A DNA stretch of 32,825 bases. It comes from Flavobacteriales bacterium (lineage in GTDB: Bacteria; Bacteroidota; Bacteroidia; Flavobacteriales; JADGDT01). A program made the position numbers and the translations under genes. Positions 9,013 to 16,343 of the stretch are shown piece by piece. The stretch is taken from positions 1 through 32,825 of the forward strand of contig JAGLEB010000067.1 of the NCBI GenBank assembly GCA_023145275.1, written 5' to 3'. Below the pieces are notes generated by a model, which was not told the DNA's origin, ran no database searches, and saw nothing but the letters and a program-made list of their open reading frames with translations. How positions within the stretch are numbered: position 1 is the first letter of the stretch; every line of letters begins with the position of its first letter.

Positions 9013-9108
9013 ATCTTATGATGAATTGTAATTTTAATGTTCTATAGATAAATAGAACAAATCTATCTTGAATTTATTTATTTTGTATTTCGATAAAATT
9101 GCTAGAAT

Positions 9109-9555
9109 ATGGAAAGTGTATTAGCCTATGATGACGGGTACTTTATGAAGAAAGCTTTGGAAGAAGCTGAAATAGCCCTTGAGAAAAATGAGGTACCTAT
9201 TGGTGCTGTTATTGTTGCAAATAATAGAATAATTGCTAGAGCTCACAATCTCACTGAAACCCTTAACGATGTTACAGCTCATGCCGAGATGCAGGCGATA
9301 ACAGCTGCTTCTGATGCAATAGGAGGGAAGTATTTAAAAGATTGTACCATGTATGTAACTATGGAGCCGTGTCAGATGTGCGCAGGAGCATTATATTGGT
9401 CGCAAATAAAAAGAGTGGTTTTTGGTGCAAGAGACGAAAAACGTGGATATATGAATATGGGGACACAAATACATCCTAAAACAGAAGTGAGCTTCGGTAT
9501 TTTAGAGGAAGAGTGTTCGAATATTGTAAAAGATTTTTTTAAGAATAAAAGGTAG
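9109..9555 (+). CDS. tadA: tRNA-specific adenosine deaminase TadA
   Basis: TadA converts the wobble adenosine (A34) of tRNA-Arg(ACG) to inosine. The cytidine-deaminase-type zinc site is complete: HAE at 58-60 (His ligand, catalytic Glu) and PCQMC at 87-91 (two Cys ligands). The ARDEKRGY segment after it is typical of the family. Its 148 residues match TadA. The ATG at 109 adds twelve residues before MKKALEEAE; an internal start at residue 13 is possible. It is divergent from sufB and followed after 39 bp by a DUF1853 gene, likely in the same transcript. Confidence 0.95.
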   Translation: MESVLAYDDGYFMKKALEEAEIALEKNEVPIGAVIVANNRIIARAHNLTETLNDVTAHAEMQAITAASDAIGGKYLKDCTMYVTMEPCQMCAGALYWSQIKRVVFGARDEKRGYMNMGTQIHPKTEVSFGILEEECSNIVKDFFKNKR

Positions 9556-9594
9556 TTATCACTGTGCTCGCAGGATATAAAAGAATAGTAATAA

Positions 9595-10497
9595 GTGCTG
9601 GAAGTGTTTTATAAGAATAAAATAATACGAGATTTAGAACAGAGTATAAAAAGTGAATTTATACTTAAAGACGACTTGTGCCTGCCAAATTCTTTTTTGG
9701 AAATTGATAATTCAGTTTTAGATGCTTGGCTGTTGAGGCTCGATAAAGACCCAAAGGAGTTGATTACTTTTACTGAAAAAAGATACTCCTACCGCCTAGG
9801 AAGATATTTTGAGAATCTTTTACTATTCTATTTTAATTTTCATCCAAACATTGAAGTTATAGAATTTGGGAAGCAGATTTTCTCGGGTAAAAGAACTATT
9901 GGTGAGATGGATTTTATTCTAAAAAATATTTCTACTGGTCAAATTGTACATCTAGAAACAGCTTTAAAGTACTTTGCAAAGGAAAAAGATAGAACGAATT
10001 TTCACTCATACATATGCCCTAATGGAAGTAGAACTTTTGGTGAGAAAATAGATAAAATATTTTCGAAGCAGCTAAAAATAACTGAAACACCTGAGGCTAT
10101 GGAGTTTTTGAAATCAATAGATGTTTATCCTGTAAAAAGTTTTCATTTTATAAAAGGCACATTATTCTATCACCCAGATGAAGCTGATGCCGTTATTAAT
10201 GAAAGGCTAAATCCTTTGCATTTAAAAGGTTGGTGGATTTATTATAAAGAAATTGAAAGCTTAAGCAATAATTCAAAATACAAACTTGTTCATAAGCTTA
10301 AATGGTTGTCTCCCGAGATTGAAATAAATGATGATAAACTGCTCAGTAAAACACAACTTTTGGTAGAATTGAATCAGCATTTCGAAATTATTTCTCAGGG
10401 ACAAATGATTGTAGAGTACTATGATAATAACGGAGTGTGGATGGAAAAAAGTAGGGGGTTTGTGCTAGATAATGGGTGGCCCAAAAAGCTGAAATAA
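9595..10497 (+). CDS. DUF1853 family protein
   Basis: A cytoplasmic protein of unknown function that fits DUF1853. Visible family features are the block RLGRYFENLLLFYFNF (about 65-80), GKRTIGEMDFIL with HLETALKYF (about 102-125), and the conserved acidic residues in GEMDF and HLE. The layout recalls PD-(D/E)xK-like nuclease folds (E...D...ExK-like), but this is inference. The frame has a stop at 9592 and no early ATG, so GTG at 9595 (or the GTG at 9604) is the start. It follows tadA by 39 bp and ends in a long hairpin. No signal peptide or membrane segment is seen. Confidence 0.82.
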   Translation: MLEVFYKNKIIRDLEQSIKSEFILKDDLCLPNSFLEIDNSVLDAWLLRLDKDPKELITFTEKRYSYRLGRYFENLLLFYFNFHPNIEVIEFGKQIFSGKRTIGEMDFILKNISTGQIVHLETALKYFAKEKDRTNFHSYICPNGSRTFGEKIDKIFSKQLKITETPEAMEFLKSIDVYPVKSFHFIKGTLFYHPDEADAVINERLNPLHLKGWWIYYKEIESLSNNSKYKLVHKLKWLSPEIEINDDKLLSKTQLLVELNQHFEIISQGQMIVEYYDNNGVWMEKSRGFVLDNGWPKKLK

Positions 10498-10593
10498 CAC
10501 CTCTGATTTTCAAATTGCCAACATACTGCTCTTCGTATTTATGAAATATAGAAGTTTCAGAAGATCCTAAATTGAAAGTCAGCGGTGTTTTTT
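10496..10593 (+). terminator. Long two-part hairpin terminator after the DUF1853 gene
   Basis: AACACCTCTGATTTTCAA (from 10496) pairs with TTGAAAGTCAGCGGTGTT (to 10589) with two mismatches, giving an outer stem of about 18-20 bp followed by six T (10588-10593). Within the loop CTTCGTATTT (from about 10530) and AAATATAGAAG form a second, imperfect stem. It probably terminates the plus-strand transcript and may also block the converging esterase transcript. The loop of over 50 nt is unusual for a terminator. Confidence 0.6.
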
Positions 10594-10606
10594 GTTCGTT
10601 ATGTAA

Positions 10607-11260
10607 TTATAAACGTTCTCTTAACCACTCAATAATTTCTTCAAACTCCTTTTGAGCAATTGAGTGTGCAGCTGGGAATTCATGATAAACATGTTTAATG
10701 TTTAGCTTCTTTAGCAATGTACTCGCAGTTCGTCCCTTTTCTATAGGAATTATCCCATCCATAGTTCCATGAGCCGAATAAAAATCTAGGTTAGAATAGT
10801 CTTCATTGAAATCATTGGGCATTATTTCGTCCATGATAAATCCGCTAAGTGGAAGGAAATATTTGTATTTGTTTGGGTTGTTCAGTGCCAAAGAATAGCT
10901 CAATATTGCTCCTTGTGAGAATCCCAAAACGAAAATATTACCAGCATCAAAGTCATATTCTTTAACACTTAAATCTATAAAGTTTTCTATTTCTGTAACA
11001 GATTTTTTTGCTTGAGATGTATCTGAAACGTGCTTTCCATTATCTATTTCAATATCATACCAAGCTTGTCCGCCATATGGTAATGCCAAAGGTGCTTGAA
11101 GAGCTATTACGGTTAAATCAATAGGTAAATAGTTAGCAAATGAGAATAAATCATTTTTATCGGCACCAATACCGTGTAATAAAAAGATAACTTTCGATTT
11201 TTCTAATCCTTGATTTGAAACTCGTATATTGTAGTCTAGGTTAAATTGTTTTTTTTCCAT
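10607..11260 (-). CDS. Alpha/beta hydrolase, phospholipase/carboxylesterase type
   Basis: A small serine esterase of the phospholipase/carboxylesterase (YpfH/acyl-protein-thioesterase-like) family. The catalytic triad is visible: nucleophile Ser115 in GFSQG (113-117), Asp168 in HGTMDGIIP and His199 in FPAAHS. The oxyanion segment FLLHGIGADKNDLF lies at 26-39. Its 217 residues match the family and no signal peptide is seen, so it is probably cytoplasmic. The substrate is unknown. It is transcribed alone on the minus strand; a weak -7-like element (TATTTTCG, complement of 11280-11287) lies just upstream. Confidence 0.9.
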   Translation of the reverse strand: MEKKQFNLDYNIRVSNQGLEKSKVIFLLHGIGADKNDLFSFANYLPIDLTVIALQAPLALPYGGQAWYDIEIDNGKHVSDTSQAKKSVTEIENFIDLSVKEYDFDAGNIFVLGFSQGAILSYSLALNNPNKYKYFLPLSGFIMDEIMPNDFNEDYSNLDFYSAHGTMDGIIPIEKGRTASTLLKKLNIKHVYHEFPAAHSIAQKEFEEIIEWLRERL

Positions 11261-11335
11261 TGTTGTTCTTTATGAACTGCGAAAATAAGATATATTTTAC
11301 AATTATATTAACTGTACTTAGTTCGCAATAAATAA

Positions 11336-11343
11336 TATATTTG
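11336..11343 (+). promoter_or_regulatory. -7 promoter element of the cyclophilin gene
   Basis: TATATTTG matches TAnnTTTG exactly and lies 26 bp before the ATG at 11370. No clear TTTG is seen at -33. Confidence 0.5.
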
Positions 11344-11369
11344 ATAATACGTTCAAAACAAGAAGAAAA

Positions 11370-11939
11370 ATGAAAAATATATTTTTAAGTACGGTGGCTT
11401 TATTGTTTGCTGTTCAGTTGTTTTCTCAGTCAGTAGTAAAATGCAGTATTAAAACCTCAGTGGGAGATATAGAGTTAGTGTTATATAAAGATAAGGCACC
11501 TTTAACAGTTGCCAATTTTATTAGATATGCCGATGGGGGCTTGTATGATAATAGTAGTTTTTTTAGGGTTTGTACTCCAGAAAATGAATCGGATAGAGAA
11601 GTTAAGATTGAAGTAATTCAAGGAGGGGATGTTGATGTGGATAAATGTTTTAATCCCATTAATATTGAGTCCACACATACGACTGGTATTTTACATGAAA
11701 ACGGCACAATATCAATGGCGCGAGATACTCCAAATTCTGCAACAAGTTCATTTTTCATATGTATAAATGATCAACCAGAGCTAGATTATGGAGGGAAAAG
11801 AAACCCCGATGGACAAGGCTTCGCAGCTTTTGGTAAAGTAATAAGAGGAATGAAAGTAGTAGAGGGCATTCAACGTGGAGAAAATATAGATCAGAATCTT
11901 CGCAATCCCATAATTATTTACTCAATCACTATTAATTAG
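11370..11939 (+). CDS. Exported cyclophilin-type peptidyl-prolyl cis-trans isomerase
   Basis: A cyclophilin-fold prolyl isomerase that would speed folding of exported proteins. A signal peptide covers about residues 1-19 (MKNIFLSTVALLFAVQLFSQ), which points to the periplasm. The cyclophilin core is visible: VANFIRYADGGLYDNSSFFR, IQGGD, ENGTISMARD, NSATSSFFICIND and GFAAFGKVIRGMKVVEGI. A short insert (ENESDREVKIE) lies between the first core strand pair and IQGGD. Its 189 residues fit a single-domain enzyme. It stands alone, divergent from the esterase, with a -7 element close upstream. Confidence 0.93.
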   Translation: MKNIFLSTVALLFAVQLFSQSVVKCSIKTSVGDIELVLYKDKAPLTVANFIRYADGGLYDNSSFFRVCTPENESDREVKIEVIQGGDVDVDKCFNPINIESTHTTGILHENGTISMARDTPNSATSSFFICINDQPELDYGGKRNPDGQGFAAFGKVIRGMKVVEGIQRGENIDQNLRNPIIIYSITIN

Positions 11940-12049
11940 TTACCCCATATTTCTTAGAAAACCATTTATATTATAGCGATGAAAGTTTATTCCGAGGTAG
12001 CAATCTCGGAAGTAAATTTATCTTTTGAGGTCAGTAGCTATCTACATAC

Positions 12050-12250
12050 CGTTTTTTAATAATTATTACCATCGATAGGTGATGTTAAGGCTGAAAGTCT
12101 TAATTTAATATTGGTCAATGGCAAGGCCTTGACTTAATATTAAGTTGCACCTAAAGCGCCCTGAAAGGGCAGGTTAAATCCCGATAATTATTAATGCCCA
12201 TTATATCTTGCCATTGCGGAGCGATAATTAACAGTGTTTATACAATCAAA
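12050..12250. repeat. Palindromic REP-like intergenic sequence
   Basis: The 397-bp gap 11940-12336 has no credible ORF. It holds a cluster of palindromes: CAAGGCCTTG (12122-12131), ACTTAATATTAAGT (12132-12145) and the hairpin GCCCTGAAAGGGC (12158-12170). Words such as GGCTGAAAGTC and GCGCCCTGAAAGGGC recall the REP-like repeats found between genes in many Bacteroidota (from memory). The copy looks decayed. No terminator is evident for the cyclophilin gene. Confidence 0.5.
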
Positions 12251-12336
12251 AGGTGTTATCTTTTGCTAAATTAAGTTACCTCTTTGTGGCGAATATCTAT
12301 CATTAAATATATATGAAACTATCTACTGACCCCTGT

Positions 12337-12975
12337 TTATCTTTTTCTCTCTATAATTAATAAAATCACAAAAGGGACTAGTATTAATAGAATAGTTAAC
12401 CAACTATTTACTAACACTTCTGGCATAAGTAATAAGGTAATCAGAATACCTGATATGCCTCCACCGAGGTGTGCGCTGTGTCCAATATTTCCCTGTGTGT
12501 TTTTCATGCCGTATATTGAGTATGCAACATATCCAATTCCAAACAACCACCCCGGTATAGGGAAGGGGATAGGGATAATATATAAACTCATGCTTGGGTA
12601 TAAGATAATAGCCGAAAAAATCACACCACTAACAGCTCCGGAAGCACCAATAGCTGAGTACATCCAATTAGTTCTATTGAAATATATAGAGATTATATTT
12701 CCGAATAATAATGAGCCTAAATAAATCAATAAAAAGTTCCCTAATCCTGCAAAATACAGCACTTCGGGACCGAAAAAGTAAAGAGTAAACATGTTGAAAA
12801 ATAAGTGCATCCAATCAGCATGTAGAAAACCTGAGCTAATCATTCGGATGTATTCTTTACCATTAATTATACTCCCAACTCTGAGCATGTATTTTTCAAA
12901 GAAATTTCTGTCGTTGAATCCTTTGTATGATATCAGTGCAGTTATGCCAATTAGAGCATATATTATATAGTTCAT
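12337..12975 (-). CDS. Rhomboid family intramembrane serine protease
   Basis: A six-segment inner-membrane protease. The catalytic dyad is visible: Ser112 in GASG (110-113) and His169 in HSAHLGGG. The family motif HADWMHLFFNMFTLYFFG (52-69) supplies the oxyanion-region His57 and Asn61. About six hydrophobic segments cover the 212 residues, and the short tail ends IERKR. Substrates are unknown. Its ATG follows the trmH stop with no gap (TAG then ATG), so the two are translationally coupled on the minus strand. Confidence 0.93.
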   Translation of the reverse strand: MNYIIYALIGITALISYKGFNDRNFFEKYMLRVGSIINGKEYIRMISSGFLHADWMHLFFNMFTLYFFGPEVLYFAGLGNFLLIYLGSLLFGNIISIYFNRTNWMYSAIGASGAVSGVIFSAIILYPSMSLYIIPIPFPIPGWLFGIGYVAYSIYGMKNTQGNIGHSAHLGGGISGILITLLLMPEVLVNSWLTILLILVPFVILLIIERKR

Positions 12976-13656
12976 CTAGTCTTGTTTATTGTTTTCGTCC
13001 CATTTTTTTAGGAGTAGGTTAGAATCTTTTACTGTTTTTTTTGTCCACTCAAGTTCCAAGTCTAATTTCTCTTCCTCGGTCAATCCCCAATCAATGTCGC
13101 TGTTTCTTAATTTTAGAGCGAGTGTTTGAAGTATTATTGCTGCCGAAACCGATATATTCAAACTTTCTGTAAACCCATACATAGGTATTTTTATAAAGCC
13201 ATCAGCTTGGTCTAAGATGTTCTTAGATAGGCCTTCTTTCTCAGCTCCAAAAAATATGGCCGAAGGTTTCGATATGTCAAAATCTATAGGAGTTGTAGCC
13301 CCGTAATGTGGCGAAGTTGCAATTATTTGATATCCTCTCTTGCGCATTGAGTCAATTGCAAGTTGAGTATTGTCTACATTAATTTCTTTAAACGGATATA
13401 TATCTACCCATTTGTCTGAGCCCTTGGCTACTAATGAGCTTATTTTAAAGTCGTGAAGTCTGTGAGTTGTATATATATTCTGTATACCAAAAATATCGCA
13501 TGTTCTTACAACAGCACTAGAGTTGTGCGCTTGATAAATATCTTCCAAAACTACTGTAAAATGCTTAGTCCTATTTTCTAAAACTTTTCTGAAAGTTTCG
13601 GCTCTTCTTTCAGACATAAAGCCTTGTAGGTATTCGAGCTTATCTTTCTTTTGCAT
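12976..13656 (-). CDS. trmH: tRNA (guanosine-2'-O-)-methyltransferase, TrmH-like
   Basis: A SPOUT-class methyltransferase that by family would 2'-O-methylate G18 in the tRNA D-loop. Visible signatures: the N-terminal RRAETFRKVLENRTKHFTVV, motif 1 NSSAVVRTCDIFGIQ with the catalytic Arg, motif 2 FFGAEKEGLS, and motif 3 IPMYGFTESLNISVSAAI that forms the SAM-binding knot. The C-terminal extension (about residues 190-226) is typical of TrmH rather than of rRNA enzymes such as RlmB. It heads a two-gene minus-strand operon with the rhomboid. A -7 element lies about 21 bp upstream. Confidence 0.88.
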   Translation of the reverse strand: MQKKDKLEYLQGFMSERRAETFRKVLENRTKHFTVVLEDIYQAHNSSAVVRTCDIFGIQNIYTTHRLHDFKISSLVAKGSDKWVDIYPFKEINVDNTQLAIDSMRKRGYQIIATSPHYGATTPIDFDISKPSAIFFGAEKEGLSKNILDQADGFIKIPMYGFTESLNISVSAAIILQTLALKLRNSDIDWGLTEEEKLDLELEWTKKTVKDSNLLLKKWDENNKQD

Positions 13657-13676
13657 ATAAAGTGTTTATTGTGGAA

Positions 13677-13684
13677 CAAAGGTA
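13677..13684 (-). promoter_or_regulatory. -7 promoter element of trmH-rhomboid operon
   Basis: On the minus strand TACCTTTG matches TAnnTTTG exactly, 20 bp before the trmH ATG. The leader would be very short. Confidence 0.55.
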
Positions 13685-13795
13685 GTAATTGAAAGTAAAG
13701 TTCTTAGAAATAATGATATAAATGATTTTTGTTTGTAGTGATGGACTGTATGTCAGATATTTTTATCTCAAAAGCATTCATTAATAATTTTAAGT

Positions 13796-13803
13796 TACTT
13801 TTG
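13796..13803 (+). promoter_or_regulatory. -7 promoter element of tatA-PAP2 operon
   Basis: TACTTTTG matches TAnnTTTG exactly and lies 26 bp before the tatA ATG. No convincing -33 element is seen. Confidence 0.5.
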
Positions 13804-13829
13804 TGAAAAATTATTAAAGCTGAAATAAG

Positions 13830-14210
13830 ATGACTCTACTGTTTATAGGTGGTTCTGAAATTTTTATCATTGGATTGATTGTGGTAATGTTATTCGGAGC
13901 GGATAAAATACCTGAATTAGCTCGTAGCTTGGGGAAAGGTATGCGTCAGTTAAAGGATGCGACGGAAGATATAAAAAGAGAAATAAAAGACGGTGCTATT
14001 GACGAAGATGTTGTTGGAGATATTAAAAAAGAAATATCTGATGTAAAAAAGAATGTCAATGATTTTTCTAGGCCAATAAAAAAACAAGCAAAAAAACAAT
14101 TCAACGATAATGTTCCTGATTTAGATTCTATATTAGATGCAAAGGAAGATGTAGATAGTATCAAGAAGAGTGTTGATAAAGTTACTGGAGCAATAAAAAG
14201 AAAGAGATGA
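13830..14210 (+). CDS. tatA: Twin-arginine translocase subunit TatA/TatE family
   Basis: A component of the Tat pathway, which exports folded proteins across the inner membrane. The N-terminal membrane helix (about residues 7-22) runs straight into the conserved hinge LFGADKIPELARSLGKGMRQL and the amphipathic helix. The rest (50-126) is charged and probably disordered, longer than in a minimal TatA. TatB-like function cannot be excluded. No tatC is in the window. Its last four bases (ATGA) overlap the start of the PAP2 gene, which implies translational coupling. Confidence 0.92.
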   Translation: MTLLFIGGSEIFIIGLIVVMLFGADKIPELARSLGKGMRQLKDATEDIKREIKDGAIDEDVVGDIKKEISDVKKNVNDFSRPIKKQAKKQFNDNVPDLDSILDAKEDVDSIKKSVDKVTGAIKRKR

Positions 14211-14812
14211 GTGTTATCGATCAGTTAATAAATTTAGATGTCAGATTGTTTTTGTTCTTAAATGGAAAAGGAACGGAAACATGGGATTGGTTTTGGAATT
14301 TTGTAACTTATCGTTTTACGTGGATTCCTCTATATATTTTCTTGATGTATATTGTTTATCGCTTTGGCGGCTGGAAAACGGCTGTTTATTACGCAATTGC
14401 AATTGGACTGCTAGTGTTGATTGTAGATCAAACTACTTATTATTGGTTTAAAGCGGTGTTTCAACGTCCTAGACCAAGTCATAATCCTGATATTGCTGAT
14501 TTGATTCGTATTACTGGAAAAGCTGGAGGTCGATGGGGTTTTGTCTCTGCCCATGCATCAAATACCTTTGCAATTGCAATTTTCCTAGGATATCAGTTCA
14601 AGCAAGTTTATAAATCCTCTCTATTCTGGTTGCTAGCTTGGGCAGTATTTATTTCGTATTCTAGAATCTATGTCGGAGTGCATTATCCTGCCGATTTAAT
14701 TTGTGGTGCTGCTTGGGGAGCTATTGTGGCTGTAAGTCTTCTGTTTATATTGAATAAAAGTAAGTTTAAAGATAAACTTGTGCTTAATAGAGGAGGTAAA
14801 AAATTATTCTAA
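14207..14812 (+). CDS. PAP2 family membrane phosphatase
   Basis: An inner-membrane phosphatase of the PAP2/undecaprenyl-diphosphate-phosphatase type. The three catalytic motifs are present: KAVFQRPRP (82-90), SAH (114-116, in VSAHASN) and SRIYVGVHYPADL (152-164) with His159 and Asp163. Five or six hydrophobic segments span its 201 residues. Likely substrates are lipid phosphates, such as the undecaprenyl-diphosphate carrier of cell-wall synthesis; motifs alone do not settle this. Its ATG overlaps the tatA stop by four bases. Confidence 0.93.
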   Translation: MSVIDQLINLDVRLFLFLNGKGTETWDWFWNFVTYRFTWIPLYIFLMYIVYRFGGWKTAVYYAIAIGLLVLIVDQTTYYWFKAVFQRPRPSHNPDIADLIRITGKAGGRWGFVSAHASNTFAIAIFLGYQFKQVYKSSLFWLLAWAVFISYSRIYVGVHYPADLICGAAWGAIVAVSLLFILNKSKFKDKLVLNRGGKKLF

Positions 14813-14915
14813 AAAGAAGTTTATCTCTATTTAGTTGTTGTGTATATTTTGTCGTGGGATATTGAAAATACTTAAGTATAGTGCTTGCTGTTCTCTTATA
14901 ATTAATAATTATCAT

Positions 14916-15557
14916 CTATAATTTGCGGCTGATAGTAAGCCCGTCTCTGATAGGTAACAGTACAGTTTCTAGTCTTGGGTCTTCTTTTAATAATAGATTG
15001 TATTCTTTTAAAACTTTAGTGTCGATATCTTTCTCAGCTGTTTTAGCAATTACCTTTCCGCTCCAAAGTACGTTGTCTGAAAGGATAATTCCTCCAGGGT
15101 TTAACTTGCCAATTATCATATTGAAATAGTTGATATAGTTAGATTTATCAGCATCTATAAAAACTAGATCAAATTTTTCATGTAGAGTTGGTATAATATC
15201 AATAGCATTACCTATAATTGGCATAATTTGAGTGGAATATTCTGATAGCTCAAAATATTTTGTTGATATAGGTTCCAATTCTTCATTTTTGTCGATAGTT
15301 ATTAATTTACCACCTTTCTGCATACCCTCGGCTAAACACAAAGCAGAATACCCTGTGAATGTGCCAATTTCTAATATTGTCTTTGGCGATGAAAGTTTAG
15401 ATATCATCGATAGTATTCTTCCCTGATATGCTCCTGATAACATTCTAGGTAATAATGCTTTTCGCCAAGTTTCACGATTGAGGTTTCTCAATAATTCAGG
15501 CTCGTTTTGTGTATGTTGTACAGCGTAGTCGTCTATTTCTTCCGGTAGAAAATGCAT
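14916..15557 (-). CDS. O-methyltransferase, SAM-dependent (catechol/caffeoyl-CoA type)
   Basis: A class I SAM-dependent methyltransferase of the Methyltransf_3 family. SAM-binding motif I is ILEIGTFTGYSALCLAEG (about 65-82). The metal/substrate region VFIDADKSNYINYFN and ILSDNVLWSGKV follow, which are typical of this family. Its 213 residues are normal. The substrate is unknown; related Bacteroidota genes are merely called O-methyltransferase. It is a single minus-strand gene, divergent from ruvA, with a -7 element upstream. Confidence 0.92.
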   Translation of the reverse strand: MHFLPEEIDDYAVQHTQNEPELLRNLNRETWRKALLPRMLSGAYQGRILSMISKLSSPKTILEIGTFTGYSALCLAEGMQKGGKLITIDKNEELEPISTKYFELSEYSTQIMPIIGNAIDIIPTLHEKFDLVFIDADKSNYINYFNMIIGKLNPGGIILSDNVLWSGKVIAKTAEKDIDTKVLKEYNLLLKEDPRLETVLLPIRDGLTISRKL

Positions 15558-15593
15558 TTTATTATTCGTTTATAAAATTATCAGAAATTAGGT

Positions 15594-15601
15594 CAAAGGT
15601 A
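15594..15601 (-). promoter_or_regulatory. -7 promoter element of the O-methyltransferase gene
   Basis: On the minus strand TACCTTTG matches TAnnTTTG exactly, 36 bp before the start codon. No clear -33 element. Confidence 0.5.
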
Positions 15602-15671
15602 CAATTTTAATCAACGCTCGCATTAATATAAACTAATCATAAAACACTTACAAATCTTCAATAATAAATCT

Positions 15672-15679
15672 TACATTTG
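15672..15679 (+). promoter_or_regulatory. -7 promoter element of ruvA
   Basis: TACATTTG matches TAnnTTTG exactly and lies 32 bp before the ruvA ATG. Confidence 0.5.
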
Positions 15680-15711
15680 GCCAATCTTGCGAAAGATAAA
15701 ACCAAAATACT

Positions 15712-16293
15712 ATGATTGAATATCTCAAAGGAAAACTTGTCGAGAAGAATCCAACCAATGCGATTGTTGAGTGTTCTGGACTTGCATATTTTCTGAATAT
15801 CTCTCTTAATACTTTTTCTAGTATTCCAGAAAAAGAAGATATTAAGCTTTTTGTCCATTTTGTAGTGAGAGAAGATGCTCATATCCTCTATGGCTTTTTT
15901 AATAAAGAAGAGCGAGAAATCTTTAGAATGCTTATTTCAGTGAATGGAGTAGGGGTAAATACTGCGAGAATTATTCTTTCCACTCTAACTCCCCGACAGG
16001 CGCAGGAAGCGATATTAGCCGAAAACGTTGATTTACTGAAGTCTGTAAAAGGAATTGGAGCAAAAACAGCTCAACGAATCATATTAGATTTACGTGATAA
16101 AGTTGGTAAAGATTTAGAAATTTCAGAAATTTCTAGCCTCAAACACAATAATAACAAAGAAGAAGCATTATCTGCATTAGAAGTCCTTGGTTTTGCAACT
16201 AAGCCGTCAATAAAAGCTGTAGAAGGTTTTTTGAAAGACGAACCTGGTCTTACTGTGGAGGAGCTTATTAAAAATGCATTGAAGGTTCTGTAA
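15712..16293 (+). CDS. ruvA: Holliday junction branch migration protein RuvA
   Basis: RuvA binds four-way DNA junctions and loads the RuvB motor in recombination and repair. The N-terminal OB-fold starts MIEYLKGKLVEK. The two helix-hairpin-helix motifs are visible as ISVNGVGVNTARIIL (about 74-88) and LKSVKGIGAKTAQRIILDL (about 109-127). The C-terminal RuvB-binding domain is EEALSALEVLGF onward (about 150-193). Its 193 residues match the family. It precedes sprA by 50 bp; I recall ruvA next to sprA in other Bacteroidota, but have not checked. Confidence 0.96.
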   Translation: MIEYLKGKLVEKNPTNAIVECSGLAYFLNISLNTFSSIPEKEDIKLFVHFVVREDAHILYGFFNKEEREIFRMLISVNGVGVNTARIILSTLTPRQAQEAILAENVDLLKSVKGIGAKTAQRIILDLRDKVGKDLEISEISSLKHNNNKEEALSALEVLGFATKPSIKAVEGFLKDEPGLTVEELIKNALKVL

Positions 16294-16343
16294 ACTAACC
16301 ATATTATTAAAGAACTATAGATTAACTCAAACTATTTTTTTTT

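Noticed and set aside
14868..14915. AT-rich palindromes after the PAP2 gene as a terminator
   Set aside because: The palindromes, such as ATACTTAAGTAT, have no T-tract or GC stem; no confident terminator call is possible.
15658..15882. 74-residue minus-strand ORF over the ruvA start
   Set aside because: It overlaps the ruvA promoter and N-terminus and has no family features.
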